A stretch of 64,000 nucleotides of DNA, taken from the NCBI GenBank assembly GCA_030063045.1, contig JAQSEB010000116.1, positions 186,001 through 250,000 on the forward strand, given 5' to 3'. The notes under the pieces are model-generated. The model ran no database searches, was not told the DNA's origin, and worked only from the letters and a program-made list of their open reading frames with translations. The position numbers and the translations under genes were made by a program. Origin of the DNA: Pratylenchus scribneri. Lineage: Eukaryota > Nematoda > Chromadorea > Rhabditida > Pratylenchidae. Below, piece after piece: positions 11,772-24,066 of the stretch. Position 1 is the stretch's first letter. The number at the start of each line of letters is the position of its first letter.

Positions 11772-12418
11772 CAGTAATTTAGTTCCCTATTCCTCATTTT
11801 CAACAAAACAGTGTCTTAAATTTGCCCCAAACAATTTTTTTGTATTATTTATTTGATCAAATTAAAATATTAAAGGTGATTAATTTAGAGCTGATTATCT
11901 TCAAAATAAGAATAATTTTTTGTGCCAAAATTGTGCCTAAATCTAACAAAAAGAAATTTTTAAAAAATCCCAATGAAAAATTTTCTAATTTATTTGAAGA
12001 AAAGCTTTAACATTGAAAGAGTCCTAAAGCTTTGATAGGATGAACCTTTTTATTGGTTGCATATAAAATTGAAAAAAAATTTATTTAATTGACATTTGAT
12101 GATCTTGTTTAGGCTTTAATTGTGTTCTTTGAATTTGGTTATAATTCCGGTTTAAGCCATTTAAAATAGTGCCACGATTTATCTCTTTATGACAAAACAA
12201 AAAATGAAAAAAATAATATAAAATTTGACTCATTTCAAAGACCCAAGAATAAACAATGCCAATGTTAAGCCTTTCCCATTTTTGCATAATTTTGGAAAAG
12301 AAAATTAAATTGTCTAATTTCTATTATTTTGCCTTTTTCACTTTCTTACCTAATTTTATCGAAAAAAATAAATAAATTGTCTTTCCCATTTTTAGTAATT
12401 CACAAAACATCCATAAAA

Positions 12419-15400
12419 ATGTTCAAAATTGTCTTCTTCTTCATTTCCCTTTCCATCATTTGCTTTTGGCCACAACCCGCTGCATTCAGCCATCATCAAC
12501 CCATTGTTGAGGATGACCAAATTGAGGCCAACAATTTGGTCCTTTTGGACGACAATGGCCAACCATCCCAATCGGCTCCAATGATATTTGCGGACGAAAA
12601 TGCTGAAAATGTCAATGATTTGCCCGCTGGCCCATTTCGCTCTGCCGCCAGCCCAAATCGACCGAATATTTTGGTGCTGATGGTCGACGACCTAGGCTAC
12701 GGTGATTTGCAAAGTTATGGGAATCCAACACAAGGATGGACCGAGGTGGACCATTTGATGTCGGAAGGTGTCCGATTCACGAATGCCTACGCGGCCGATT
12801 CAATGTGCTCACCGAGTCGTGCCGGCTTCATGACTGGTCCGTCTATTTTTGGGGAATGGGCAAAGCGAATTTGTGGAACAATTATATGGGATTAAAAATG
12901 TGGGGATAATTGGTTTAGCCTTTAAAATGGAAATGGAATTAAAAATAATAACAAATGGCTTAAAAACACAGAAAATGGATGGTATTAAATACTTTTAATT
13001 CTTAATTATTTTCTCAGTTAATATATCAAAAATCGGTTTTGGGCTAGGACCAAATAATTTGTGGATTCGGCCAAAGAATTGTTTTTTATAAATTCAAATT
13101 TTTTTGAACTAAAAATTGGGTAAATTTTGACAAATGTCGCATCGCATCGTCTTCATCGGATTCTGCTCTTTGTTGAAGTACCTTTAAGGCATAATATTAA
13201 TATTCAATAAAATTGAATAATAAAACGATTAAAATTGGAGTAAAAAATAATATTTTAGTCAATGGATATTGTTTATCAAATTCTAATTTATCTTCACAAT
13301 TTTTTCAGGTCGTTTGCCAATCCGTTTGGGCATTGTTGGTGGGAATCGAGTGTTTTTGGTGACAGACACCGGCGGTTTGCCCAAAGAGGAGCCAACAATG
13401 GCGGAAATGCTCAAAAAGCATGGCTATCAAACTGGGATGGTCGGCAAATGGCATTTGGGCATCAACGCTTTCAACCAATCCGATGGAACATATTTGCCCG
13501 GGAGGCGTGGCTTCGACTTTGTTGGCCTCAATTTGCCGTTCACAAACAATTGGGAATGCGATGAGACAAAGGACTATTTCCAGAATGGGCCAAATCCGCT
13601 GAAATGTTTCCTCTACAGTGGAGATAAGGTAAAAAGGGAATTCGCGCACCCAAATGATCCACCACAATTTTTTAATGAATATTGGCTTTGGAGCTCTCCA
13701 AATTTTGATGTCTTTTTAGAGAAAAAAATTTCAAAAATTACAAAAAACTCTCAAAAAGCTAGGCAAAATTGGCTAAATTACGCATTTTTTGTTTTCTGGC
13801 CATAAATTTCTGTCCAAAAACCTTGATAAATTTCTTAATTAAAAAATGGCCAATGCAGGCATAAATTATCCAATTTGATCCCTATTTAAAGATTGTCCAA
13901 CAACCAATTCGATTTGAGAATTTGACGACTGATTTGTTGGCCGATTGGCGTCTTTTCCTCGAGAATTATGCACTGGCCGATCCTAGTCGTCCATTCTTCT
14001 TCTATTTCTCATATCCTCATGTTCATTCCACCCAATTTGCCAATCATCAATTCAAGGGAAAATCGGAAAGAGGTGAGTGGAGAATTGCCACATTGATAAA
14101 AGTAATTGTATTTTTCCTTACAAAAATAAAATAAATCATTGCTTATTTCCTAATTTGGTTATTCTTTTGGACAATCTTAAGTATTCTATTTTTTTGTTTT
14201 CTGCTGAGCCCATAAAAAACGGAGGGAAGATTCCCGCGGAAGGAAAGATACTTAGATAGATTAAAACTTTCGGGAAGGAACTTAGATTAAAACTTTCCGG
14301 AAAGAACTTAGAATTAAAACTTTCCGGAAAGAACTTAGATTAAAACTTTCCGGAAAGAACTTAGAATTAAAACTTTCCGGAAAGAACTTAGATTAAAACT
14401 TTCCGGAAAGAAAAATAAACTTTCCGGAAAGAAAAATAAACTTTCCGGAAAGAACTTAGATTAAAACTTTCCGGAAAGAAGTTAGATTAAAACTTTCCGG
14501 AAGGAAGTTAGATTAAAACTTTCCGGAAAGAACTTAGATTAAAACTTTCCGGAAAGAAGTTAGATTAAAACTTTCCGGAAAGAAGTTAGATTAAAACTTT
14601 CCGGAAAGAACTTAGATTAAAACTTTCCGGAAATAAAAATAAACTTCCGGAAAGAACTTAGATTAAAACTTTCCGGAAAGAAAAATAAACTTTCCGGAAA
14701 GAAATTAGATTAAAACTTTCCGGAAAGAAAAATAAACTTTCCGGAAAGAACTTAGATTAAAACTTTCCGGAAATAAAAATAAACTTTCCGGAAAGAAATT
14801 AGATTAAAACTTACCGGAAAGAAAAATAAACTTTCCGGAAAGAACTTAGATTAAAACTTTCCGGAAATAAAAATAAACTTCCGGAAAGAACTTAGATTAA
14901 AACTTTCCGGAAAGAAAAATAAACTTTCCGGAAAGAAATTAGATTAAAACTTTCCGGAAAGAAAAATAAACTTTCCGGAAAGAAGTTAGATTAAAACTTT
15001 CCGGAAAGAACTTAGATTAAAACTTTCCGGAAAGAAAAATAAACTTTCCGGAAAGAAATTAGATTAAAACTTTCCGGAAAGAAAAATAAACTTTCCGGAA
15101 AGAAATTAGATTAAAACTTACCGGAAAGAAAAATAAACTTTCCGGAAAGAACTTAGATTAAAACTTACCGGAAATAAAAATAAACTTTCCGGAAAGAAAT
15201 TAGATTAAAACTTTCCGGAAAGAAAAATAAACTTTCCGGAAAGAACTTAGATTAAAACTTTCCGGAAATAAAAATAAACTTTCCGGAAAGAACTTAGATT
15301 AAAACTTACCGGAAAGAAAAATAAACTTTCCGGAAAGAACTTAGATTAAAACTTTCCGGAAATAAAAATAAACTTTCCGGAAAGAACTTAGATTAAAACT

Positions 15401-16962
15401 TTCCGGAAAGAAAAATAAACTTTCCGGAAAGAAATTAGATTAAAACTTTCCGGAAAGAAAAATAAACTTTCCGGAAAGAACTTAGATTAAAACTTTCCGG
15501 AAAGGAAATAAAACTTTCCGGGATGAAAGAACTTAGAAATTACAATTGATTTTTGATTTCAAGAATGAAAATAACGATTTTTTAAGAAACTAAGAATCTG
15601 AATTTAGTATTAAAAATCAAATTCACTTAAGCAAAATGTGTTTTCAATATTGCTTATTTTCTCATATTCCCTCTCCATTATTTTGTAGGACTTTTTGGTG
15701 ACAATCTAAATGAGATGGCTTGGTCCGTAGGCGAAATCATTGGTGATTTACGTAAATATGGGCTGGACAGAAGCACATTGGTCGTGTTCACCTCCGACCA
15801 TGGGCCACATCAAGAACTATGCAATAATGGAGGGTCAACGGCTGGATTGAAGGGTGGCAAATCGAATTCATATGAAGGCGGATTCCGAATTCCATTCGCC
15901 ACTTGGATGCCAGGCAAAGTACTCCGGGGGGCTGTATCCAATGAGGTGATCTCCTCCCTCGATTTGTACCCAACATTTGAAAGGCTGGCCAAAGGAGAAA
16001 TGGTAGGCAAAGGGAAATATTGTCAAATTTTTAATTATTTATTGTGAATTAAGCCTGATTCAACCACCGGAAATGATGGACAACAATTCGAGTACAATCC
16101 GCAAAGGAAATTGGATGGAATCGACATTTGGCCAGAGGTAATATTCCGTCAAAAGAATATGTAAATTATTATCAATTGCCCATTCACAGCTCCTTGGCTA
16201 TTCCGCATCCAGCGGTGTCCTCTACAATGATGTTCGCTACCATTTGAACAGTTTGAAGGTGCCGTTGAGCGAACGCCGTCCCCTCTTCTTCTATTGTAAT
16301 CGAAATTTGATGGCCATTCGATGGAGCAATTATAAGGTTGAAAGCAGTCCGTGTTCCCCTGCCAAATTTCCTTCCTCCATAGATCCACTATATGACATCG
16401 CCAATCTTCAAAAACTTCAGCAAAGATCCAAATTTGGAGGAATTTTGTCCGGGTGGAAAACCAAGAGCCGATTGGTATGAATCCACTTAATCCAATTTAT
16501 AATTAATTCCCTTTAAAGGTATGTTAGCCAAACTTGTCCGGAGCACCAGTTGATTCGACATGACCCACCGCTAGTCTACGACCTTTACCGTGATCCATTC
16601 GAGCTATACCCATTGGTGGACACCGGCAGTGAGGGAATTGTGCATCACGTCTTGCAAAAGGTCAGTCGCATTTTGGCCGACCATCGACAGTCCATTGTGG
16701 CCGTGCCCGAACAGTTGGGCCATTTTTCGCGAGATGTGACACCGGTGAGCCAAAAAATAATAATTGGAAAATTTATGTCAATTTTTAGTGCTGCAATCCG
16801 CCTCATTGTCGATGCGATTTTTTGAATGGGGGAATGATGGAAGAGGAGGAGGAAGGAATTCGAATACGATCAATTTCTGGAAATGGTGGGAAAAAGAAGG
16901 AAAAACAAGAGGAAATGGGCGAAGAGGCAACGGATGATGGAGCCGATGGATTCAGAAGATAG
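12419..16962 (+). CDS. sul-2: Secreted arylsulfatase (steroid sulfatase/SUL-2-like)
   Basis: Nine exons (12419-12836, 13309-13628, 13892-14072, 15689-16002, 16054-16137, 16190-16336, 16383-16474, 16519-16744, 16789-16962) join in phase to encode 651 residues. A hydrophobic signal peptide starts at ATG 12419. I chose it over an ATG 90 bases upstream because it directly precedes the hydrophobic core. The sulfatase core shows the metal-binding VDDLGYGD, the formylglycine motif [12 protein letters not shown] with Cys at about residue 130, GKWHLG, FSYPHVH, and TSDHGPH. The C-terminal region with [11 protein letters not shown] and HDPPLVYDL resembles the steroid sulfatase/arylsulfatase branch. These enzymes hydrolyse sulfate esters in the secretory pathway or outside the cell. 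Odd points are an acidic and Lys-rich low-complexity tail and a fourth intron (14073-15688) filled by a minisatellite. The sul-2 symbol is by family resemblance only. Confidence 0.93.
14265..15525. repeat. Palindromic TTCCGGAA minisatellite in sulfatase intron 4
   Basis: About 50 copies of the core CTTTCCGGAAAG. They are separated mainly by two spacers, AACTTAGATTAAAA (unit about 26 bases) and AAAATAAA (unit about 20-21 bases), interleaved in irregular order. Four cores read TTACCGGAA. Every core is self-complementary, so each unit can pair with itself or with any other. TTCCGGAA also fits the heat-shock-element pair nTTCnnGAAn. The array stays clear of the splice signals on both sides. Confidence 0.97.
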
Positions 16963-17812
16963 TTGCGGTTAAATGGCACAGCAAAACGGTCGACAATGAG
17001 CTTATAGGCAACAGGAGAACCCAAAAGAGCACATAAAGCAAAAGCACAAATCTCACATCTAATAGATTAACTCAATTTCAATTCAAATAGTTTCCCATTT
17101 TCCGTCCATTTATTTGGATCAATGGTTGATTGTGATTTCGATTTGTAAAATTAAATTGCAAAATATCTATATTAAAATACATATTAAAATCTAATCAAAA
17201 TTAACCATTCTTTCCTAGCCATATCAATCTATTTCCCTTACTTCATTCATAGTTCAAATTGTATTTACCATTCAAAATATTATTTTTTACACACCCAAAC
17301 ATGGTTTTCATGTTTATTTAGTGATAACAACAAACATGGTATTTTTTGAATATTTATCCTTCCCAAAAATTCATGATTCCTCAAATTCCAATTTACCCAA
17401 AAATCCAACGATCATTTCTTCCAATTTAATTCAATTTTTTATTCCCCAATTCCAATTTCCCATTAAATTATGTTCCCAATTTTTGTTTGTATTTGTTGAT
17501 ACCTTTTTCGCCCAAATCCAATATCCATTCCGTACAAATATCCCAAGAAATCCATCAAATCAACCAAAAATGATCTTCTTTTTGAATAATTTAATTCTAT
17601 TTATATTTTAATTAAATTATTTTTCATTTCATTCATAATTAATAAAAAAAAAAATTGATCACAAAATATCATAAATACAATGCGCAAAATATTAGAATAA
17701 TAGATGGAATTTATATACATTTTTTAAAGAGATTAATGATGGTTTTTATTTGAATTATTTCAAATTTGGGAAATTAGCATTTTATTAATGGCCATAATTT
17801 GTTTTTGCTCAT
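16963..17812. other. Spacer between convergent genes
   Basis: About 850 bases of AT-rich sequence between the sulfatase stop and the Srsx receptor stop. It presumably holds both 3' UTRs. I see no repeat-family copy and no exon. Confidence 0.6.
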
Positions 17813-20357
17813 TTAATGTGTGCTTGCCGCATTGTTTGGGTTCATTTGCTGTTGTTGCCTTCTCGTGCTACTGACCATTATCGTATTTTTTGTTGGGGCA
17901 ATTCCGGCTACTCGACAACCACGCAAAAATTGCAATAATTCCTTGTTGAATGCAGTCCGATAATCTTTGCTAATTGCAGAAAAAACAATAAAAATAAATT
18001 TGGAAAAAAGCAATATATTATATGATTCATATTCCCATTAATGGTTTTGTACCGATAGTGAGTTTTTTGGCCATAGTTAAAAGAGGCTCCCATATCCCAT
18101 TAATGATTTTGTACTGATGGTGTACAGTTTTTTTGGTCTAGTTCAGCGAGGCAATAGCCAATTGAGGAAGGCGATATACGATTTGAAAGATCAAACTTTC
18201 CTCTGTAAAGTGGCTTTAAAATACTTTCTTTATACTCAATTTCTAAAAAATTAGATATCGTCGAGTGTAATAAACCCTTTAAAAAGCCTCTCTTTAAAGG
18301 AAATTCAGGGCTTTCAAATAGTTTATTGTCTTCCTAAATAGATTGCTCCCTTTGATGAACTATGGGTCAAAACACATCCTGGTACACAATTATCGGTATT
18401 AATAATTTAATTATGAATTCCCCCACTTTTCAACACCTGAGGAAATATAGGACGGGTGCATTGATGGCTGAACTTATATTCAACAAAATGCCATCATACG
18501 AATTGAAATACCATTCAAGGGTGGAACTCAATTGGAGTTGGGGAATGACGAAGGCGCGCATCAGTGAGACGTAGAAATAGCCACCAATGTTGGCCACAAT
18601 GATAACGGCCAATGAGCGAAAAAGTCGTTGATTTGTGTTGCCTTGCTGACCATCCGAGAGACGGGCTGAAACGGAAGTCAATTTTAATGGCCAATTTAAC
18701 AATAGTTTTCCCTTCATTTTAACAATTGCTCCCTCCAAATTAAGAAAATATTAAATTGACTAAAAAACAATGAAATTCTCCAAAGCTTTTTCGAGAAATT
18801 GTTAGAGGATCCGAATAAGTTAATAGCTTGAAATGATAAGTTGATCTAAGTTTTAAGAATAGTATAAAGTAAAAAAATGTCCATTTTAAAACTTGTACAA
18901 TTTTGGAATTTCATTGTCTTTCGGATAAAATTAAGGAGGATTTGGCCAAGTTTAGGGCGATAAAAATTCCCACTATTCAATTCAAACTATTCCAGCAATT
19001 TACCTCAGTTAAATAAATTAAAGTCTTAATATGGTTGTTAGGTTTTATGGAAGTTCGCTGTCGAATACTCTCAGGGGCGCGATCAATGTGCCTAAATCAA
19101 TAGGCCATATTGCCACATCCATACATTGGGGGATTTGATATACTTTTAGGACCATAATCATTTCCTTTTCCTAATTTTGGTGATTTTTGCCACTGGCTTC
19201 CTAATCAGCCATAAAAATGTTTTATACTCCCAAATTCCCACTCACTTGATTGCCATCGAATGATGAATCCAACCACCAAATACAGTCCAATGGTCACCAC
19301 ATTGAATGCCATACTACTGTACGTATAAATTGGACCACATTGGCCAATGATCAAATCGGAAACATAGCCAGTGACCGGATAATCAGGATAAAGATTGGCA
19401 CAATCCCAAAAATTAATCAGAAGCCAAGTGCAAATTGCACCACAAAATAGGCAATGGAGGGAAAGATAGGCGGCCAAATTAAGTCGAGAATGGAAATGGG
19501 GGAGTAGAACGCAGAGGAGACGATCCAAACCGGTGGAAACCTGCAAAATGTGCGTCAAACGGTTTATTGTTTTTGGCCAAATGAACTTGGGATTGGGAGA
19601 GTGCCAAGGTCATCCTTTTGTCTTTGTATGATAATTCGGACTAATCATTAATTTGATCTTATTTCCTGTCATATTTGATCATCATGATAAGAAAATGCCA
19701 ACATTTACAAATTTGAAACCTATCCATGGTAAATGTATTGGCATTTTCTTACCAAGATTAAACAAAATTTGGCAAAATGGAGGCTAAATTCATTCTTACT
19801 AAACATTTCCAATTAGCCATAGGGAAAATGATTTGAATTAAAAGAATGCCGAAAAATGCTGACCATTGCCGAGAAAATTCCGCCAATGCAAAATATTGGG
19901 AATGTCATAATGCGGAATGCCAGCCAATATGGAAGGAAATTTCGACCACTCAATGCCATCCAAAGGAAAAGCAAATGGCCAGCCTCATGGCCCATTTCGA
20001 AGAAGGAGGTCAAAGCGAGCAAAAAATTGGCCGAACCATGGAGGGCACTTTTGATTGGAAGAAAAGAATAAAGGGAAAGTAAGGAGGACAGACCGATGGC
20101 GCAATGTGACAAAAACGACCGAAAAATTCATGAAAAAGCCGGGAATGCTGACACAATTGAGGATCAGGGCAGTGAGGATGAGGGCCAGGGAATGGCCATG
20201 GCCTTGGTTCGCTTGGTAGAACTGTGAAAATTGAGAAATTCGTGAGGAGAAGCCAAAAAAAGATGAAATGGATTTTTCTTATTTTACTAACCAAATTTTG
20301 GCCAAACTCATTGGATGGAATTGACGAAGGAATGTTGGCCAAATTTTGGTTGTTCAT
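17813..20357 (-). CDS. Srsx-type serpentine chemoreceptor (GPCR)
   Basis: Six exons in minus-strand order (20357-20292, 20221-20094, 20047-19864, 19540-19246, 18665-18437, 17969-17813) join in phase for 352 residues. A short hydrophilic N-terminus precedes about seven hydrophobic segments. Features that recall the nematode Srsx family are the GLDRLLCVLLP motif after the third membrane segment, in the DRY position of rhodopsin-like receptors, and the NAPVLYFLSKDYRTAF ending of segment seven followed by a cytoplasmic tail. Srsx proteins are predicted chemosensory receptors in the membrane of sensory neurons. The second intron is only 46 bases, and the last intron carries a family A element. The rhodopsin-like fold is clear; the exact subfamily is less certain. 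Confidence 0.8.
18125..18370. repeat. Fold-back family A copy in the last receptor intron
   Basis: The left arm GGTCTAGTTCAGCGAGGCAA through GTAAAGTGGCTTTAAAA and the right arm AAGCCTCTCTTTAAAGG to GATGAACTATGGGTCAAAA are diverged inverted copies of the consensus. A second fragment starting TTTTTTGGCCATAG lies just upstream near 18063. Confidence 0.7.
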
Positions 20358-20794
20358 TTTATTTTATAGGAATGGCAAAAATGTGTAATTTATTTGCCTT
20401 AGGGCATATGGAAATGGAATGAATGACAGTGATATGCCCTCTCCAAATATTTTGTTAAATATATTTATTTATAATTTATTCATTCCACAAATTAAATTAA
20501 CGTAATTGAATTTGAATTGAATTATTCCTGTGGAATTTGCCAATTGTTGGAGAAGTTCGGCATAAATTGTGTCAAAATACAATTTTAATCAGAAAATACA
20601 AAATATTCTTGTCGAAAGTTACAAATTTCACTTGAGTAGAATATACTTTCCATGAATTTGCATTTTTATCTCTCAACCTTTGGCCAAATTACTATTTAAA
20701 AAGGAATGGTACGCACTACGCAGTAGGCACCGACTTGCCGTTTATCCAAATTGTCGCCAGCTCATAACCAATCAAGGACAGAACAGATTTTAAT

Positions 20795-21065
20795 GATTTT
20801 GATACCAAATTAAAGAGAAAGCCTGTGGCTATCTAAAGAAATTATTTTTTATTAAAATTGGTTCAGTCAGATTTCTTTGAATTTTGCTCAAAAGAATGGA
20901 AAATGACCTTTATGGATTCTCAGAATTTTTACGATTTATTGAATATAATTAATACAAACCACTCAGAACTAATTTAGATAATTTTAATTATATTAAATAG
21001 ATAATAGTCTGTTCTATAATATGGTATCAAAATTATCATAATCTGTTGAGTCCTCGATGAGTTAT
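20795..21065. repeat. Fold-back family B copy
   Basis: The left part ATTTTGATACCAAATTAAAG, AGAAAGCCTGTGGCTATCTA is mirrored, with mismatches, near 20980-21045 by TTAATTATATTAAATAGATA and ATGGTATCAAAATTATC. It is diverged but in the same order as the copies at 7.4 and 31.8 kb. Confidence 0.6.
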
Positions 21066-22194
21066 AAATGCTCGAAGCAAATTGGTTCGATAATAAGTTG
21101 GATTCTGCCTCGGAAAGGAAATGGAAACTTAATTTTAGGTGTAATTTTGGGGTTGAACTTTCAACAATCTCTCAAAGATTATTCAATTTCAAACAAATTT
21201 AATAAAAAAAATATGCCACAAAAGCATATTAATTGAAAGCATGATGAACTTTAATGATTTCCTTCTAGCCCCTATGATTGCCCATATCGAACCTAATTTA
21301 AGCTAATAAAATGTATTTTCTGTTGCTTAATTTAATTTACATTATTTATTCGCATGATCAATTATCGTTGTTTGTTTTTCTGCGCAATTTATTTGCACTT
21401 ATATTTAATTTAATAAAAAAGAGGAAATGGTCAACATTCCAAACACTTTTATACTAGTAGGCAATATTTTTTACTATCTCAAAATTTTTCATTCCAGTGG
21501 CTCAGCCGAATTTTTGCTTACCGTTGAAATTGGTGAAATATTTGGTTGAGAAATTGTTAACATTATGGATGGTTGGGAGGAATTTAGAATTGATATTGTT
21601 GTGGACATTTTTTGAGGGGAATTAATAATCAAAATTGTCTTATTTCTTTAATTTTCTGGTTAATTTGTCTAAAACTTTTTAAAGCTTTAAAACATAAGTA
21701 TTAATGAATTATTAAGATTTAGGAATTGGACTTAAGAGAAGAATAAAGAATTCCCATTTGGCCATCCGGCCTAAAGAAGGCAAATTTTTCGGTATGAAAA
21801 TTTGTGAGTAAAATAAATAATTTGTATGCATTAATAACATTGGACAATATTATGGTATCCAAATGAGATTTATTCAACTTTTTTGCTACATAAATTTTCG
21901 TGCCATTTTTTGTTTAATCGAAAAATTGGAGGAAGGAAATTTTTGCGGCGAATTGTAGGGAAACTTTTGTGTTATGAATGAAAGCCCATCAAAAAATAAT
22001 ATTTTTTTAATTCAGATTCAACATTTTAAGATTCTAGTAATGACCAAATCCCTTTTTATCCTTATTAATTGTCAAAATGGAAAAATGTGAATTTAGCCTA
22101 AAGGTGAATCGTTTTTCTCAAGTGTACAGTACTAAATTCCCCCTTTTCCCATATCCTTCTTTCAAAGGGATGGAGGGAAATTTTGTAATCAGTA

Positions 22195-22290
22195 ATCACA
22201 ATAGTTTTTGACCTATTTATCAGCAAAACAATAACCAATTTAGGAAGGCGATATATCATTTGGAAGCTTAAAGTGTCCTTCCTCCTCGGA
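22195..22290. repeat. Fold-back family A, left arm only
   Basis: AACAATAACCAATTTAGGAA GGCGATATATCATTTGGAAG matches the left arm; no right arm follows. A truncated copy. Confidence 0.6.
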
Positions 22291-23324
22291 CTATTACAAA
22301 AATTTTTATGAAATAAATTACCAAAATTATTACTGACTGAGGCTGATAAAATAAAGAGAATCTGGTGTAAAAGGAGTTAATTTTTGAGGAATTTATAAAA
22401 ATTTTACTAAATTCCCAAATAAATTCAAAATTTCATTCCATTCTCAGAAAAATTTATGGCCATGCTGTAATTTCTCAGCCAAGAAAGTTGAAAGTTCAAA
22501 AATATTTATCATCAATTGTGGGAAAATGATGAGGAAATTGAAATATTGTGAGAATATTATGCCCACTTTTTCGTACTATTCATAAATGCTAATTTTAGGG
22601 AGAGGCTAAAAATGAAATGAAATGAAAGGAGAAATCCAAATTTAATTGGATATTACCTCCTTCAAATGTCCTAAAATATTTTCTCCATTTTGATATCATT
22701 TTTGGTTCTAATTGTGCGTTTGAATTTTGATTTCCACCTTCTTTTTTGGTATTTTATTTCACAACAAAATTGCGTGCCATCATCGGTAAATTTGGAAATT
22801 CATATGACCATAAAACAAAAATGAATGAAATTGGAAATGGAATGGTTATTGTTAGAACACAATTTCGAACCCAATCTTTGCACATTGAATCAGCTTTGGC
22901 AAAAAAAATTAGCTTTAAAATTTTGCATTCGATTTTAGAGTTTTGATTAGGTATGAGGTATGAGCTTATTAAAGAAAAAATCAAAGAATATGCCTAAAGA
23001 TATGGTAAAAAAAATACGGTAAATTTTATTCAAGAGCAGGCAGTTTCTTATTTTTGAGTTTTGACCCCATAACTTTCTGGCCAAAGGCCAATTAAACTTT
23101 GATCAATTTTGATATAAAAATGCTCTAACAAGGAAAGAGAAAAAATTAAACGAATAAAAATTTGATAATTTTTGTAAGATAAATGATGGCATTGATATTT
23201 TTTATACGGTTCTGTAGAATAAATTCAGAAAGATTAAAGAAATAATTTTAATTAAAAATGTTCATTCGTGAATTCTTAAAAATACAAAATTTTTGTTGAT
23301 AATTTCCTAAAAACATTTTATGTT

Positions 23325-23875
23325 TCAATTAGCTTAAAAACATTTGTGTTTCACTTAGCTAAAAACATTTTGTGTTTCACTTAGCTAAAAACATTTTGTG
23401 TTTCACTTAGCTAAAAACATTTTGTTTCATTTAGCTAAAACATTTGTGTTTCACTTAGCTAAAAACATTTTGTGTTTCACTTAGCTAAAAACATTTTGTT
23501 TCATTTAGCTAAAACATTTTGTGTTTCACTTAGCTAAAAACATTTTGTGTTTCATTTAGCTAAAAACATTTTGTTTCACTTAGCTAAAACATTTTGTGTT
23601 TCACTTAGCTAAAAACATTTTGTGTTTCATTTAGCTAAAAACATTTTGTTTCACTTAGCTAAAACATTTTGTGTTTCACTTAGCTAAAAACATTTTGTTT
23701 CACTTAGCTAAAACATTTTGTGTTTCACTTAGCTAAAAACATTTTGTGTTTCACTTAGCTAAAAACATTTTGTGTTTCATTTAGCTAAAACATTTTGTGT
23801 TTCACTTAGCTAAAAACATTTTGTGTTTCACTTAGCTAAAAACATTTTGGTTTCACTTAGCTTAAAAACATTTGT
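23325..23875. repeat. 26-base minisatellite, locus 1
   Basis: About 21 copies of a unit TTAGCTAAAAACATTTTGTGTTTCAC, with recurrent variants lacking GT of TGTGTTT or one A. Variants alternate in blocks, suggesting multi-unit amplification. The same monomer in the same orientation recurs at 61.5-62.0 kb. Confidence 0.95.
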
Positions 23876-24066
23876 ATTGTTAAATTCATCAAATTAATTT
23901 AAATTTATTAACAAGTAAAAATTAACAATAAAGGATTAATATTTGAGAGGTAAATATGTTTTATTTTAAGAATTCTATTTATGAAATAATTGTTGGTTTC
24001 CAAATTAGTCTTCTTTTCAATGTTCATCCCAATTATAATTGGCAAAAATTCCATCTTTAAATTTCT

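Larger units (their letters stand above)
8233..12418. other. Spacer upstream of the sulfatase gene
   Basis: About 4.2 kb without a recognised gene. It contains a family C element near 8.45 kb, a rearranged family A element at 9.65-10.15 kb, and a relatively GC-rich block at 11.3-11.8 kb that is open in several frames on both strands. That block includes a 237-codon minus-strand frame and a TATTTAAGG box on the plus strand, and it may hold upstream regulatory sequence of the sulfatase. Confidence 0.5.
20358..24066. other. Spacer rich in repeats
   Basis: About 3.7 kb between the receptor and the small secreted gene. It contains a family B element (20.8 kb), a single family A arm (22.2 kb) and the 26-base minisatellite (23.3-23.9 kb). 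I found no exon chain that I can support. Confidence 0.55.

Noticed and set aside
14265..15525. CRISPR array
   Set aside because: Regular repeats, but the spacers are the same two short sequences throughout and the setting is an intron of a nuclear gene; it is a minisatellite.
21510..21560. Short minus-strand exon-like piece starting ATG with a GTAAGC donor
   Set aside because: No downstream acceptor or exon found in the next kilobase; the Srsx gene already has a complete start.
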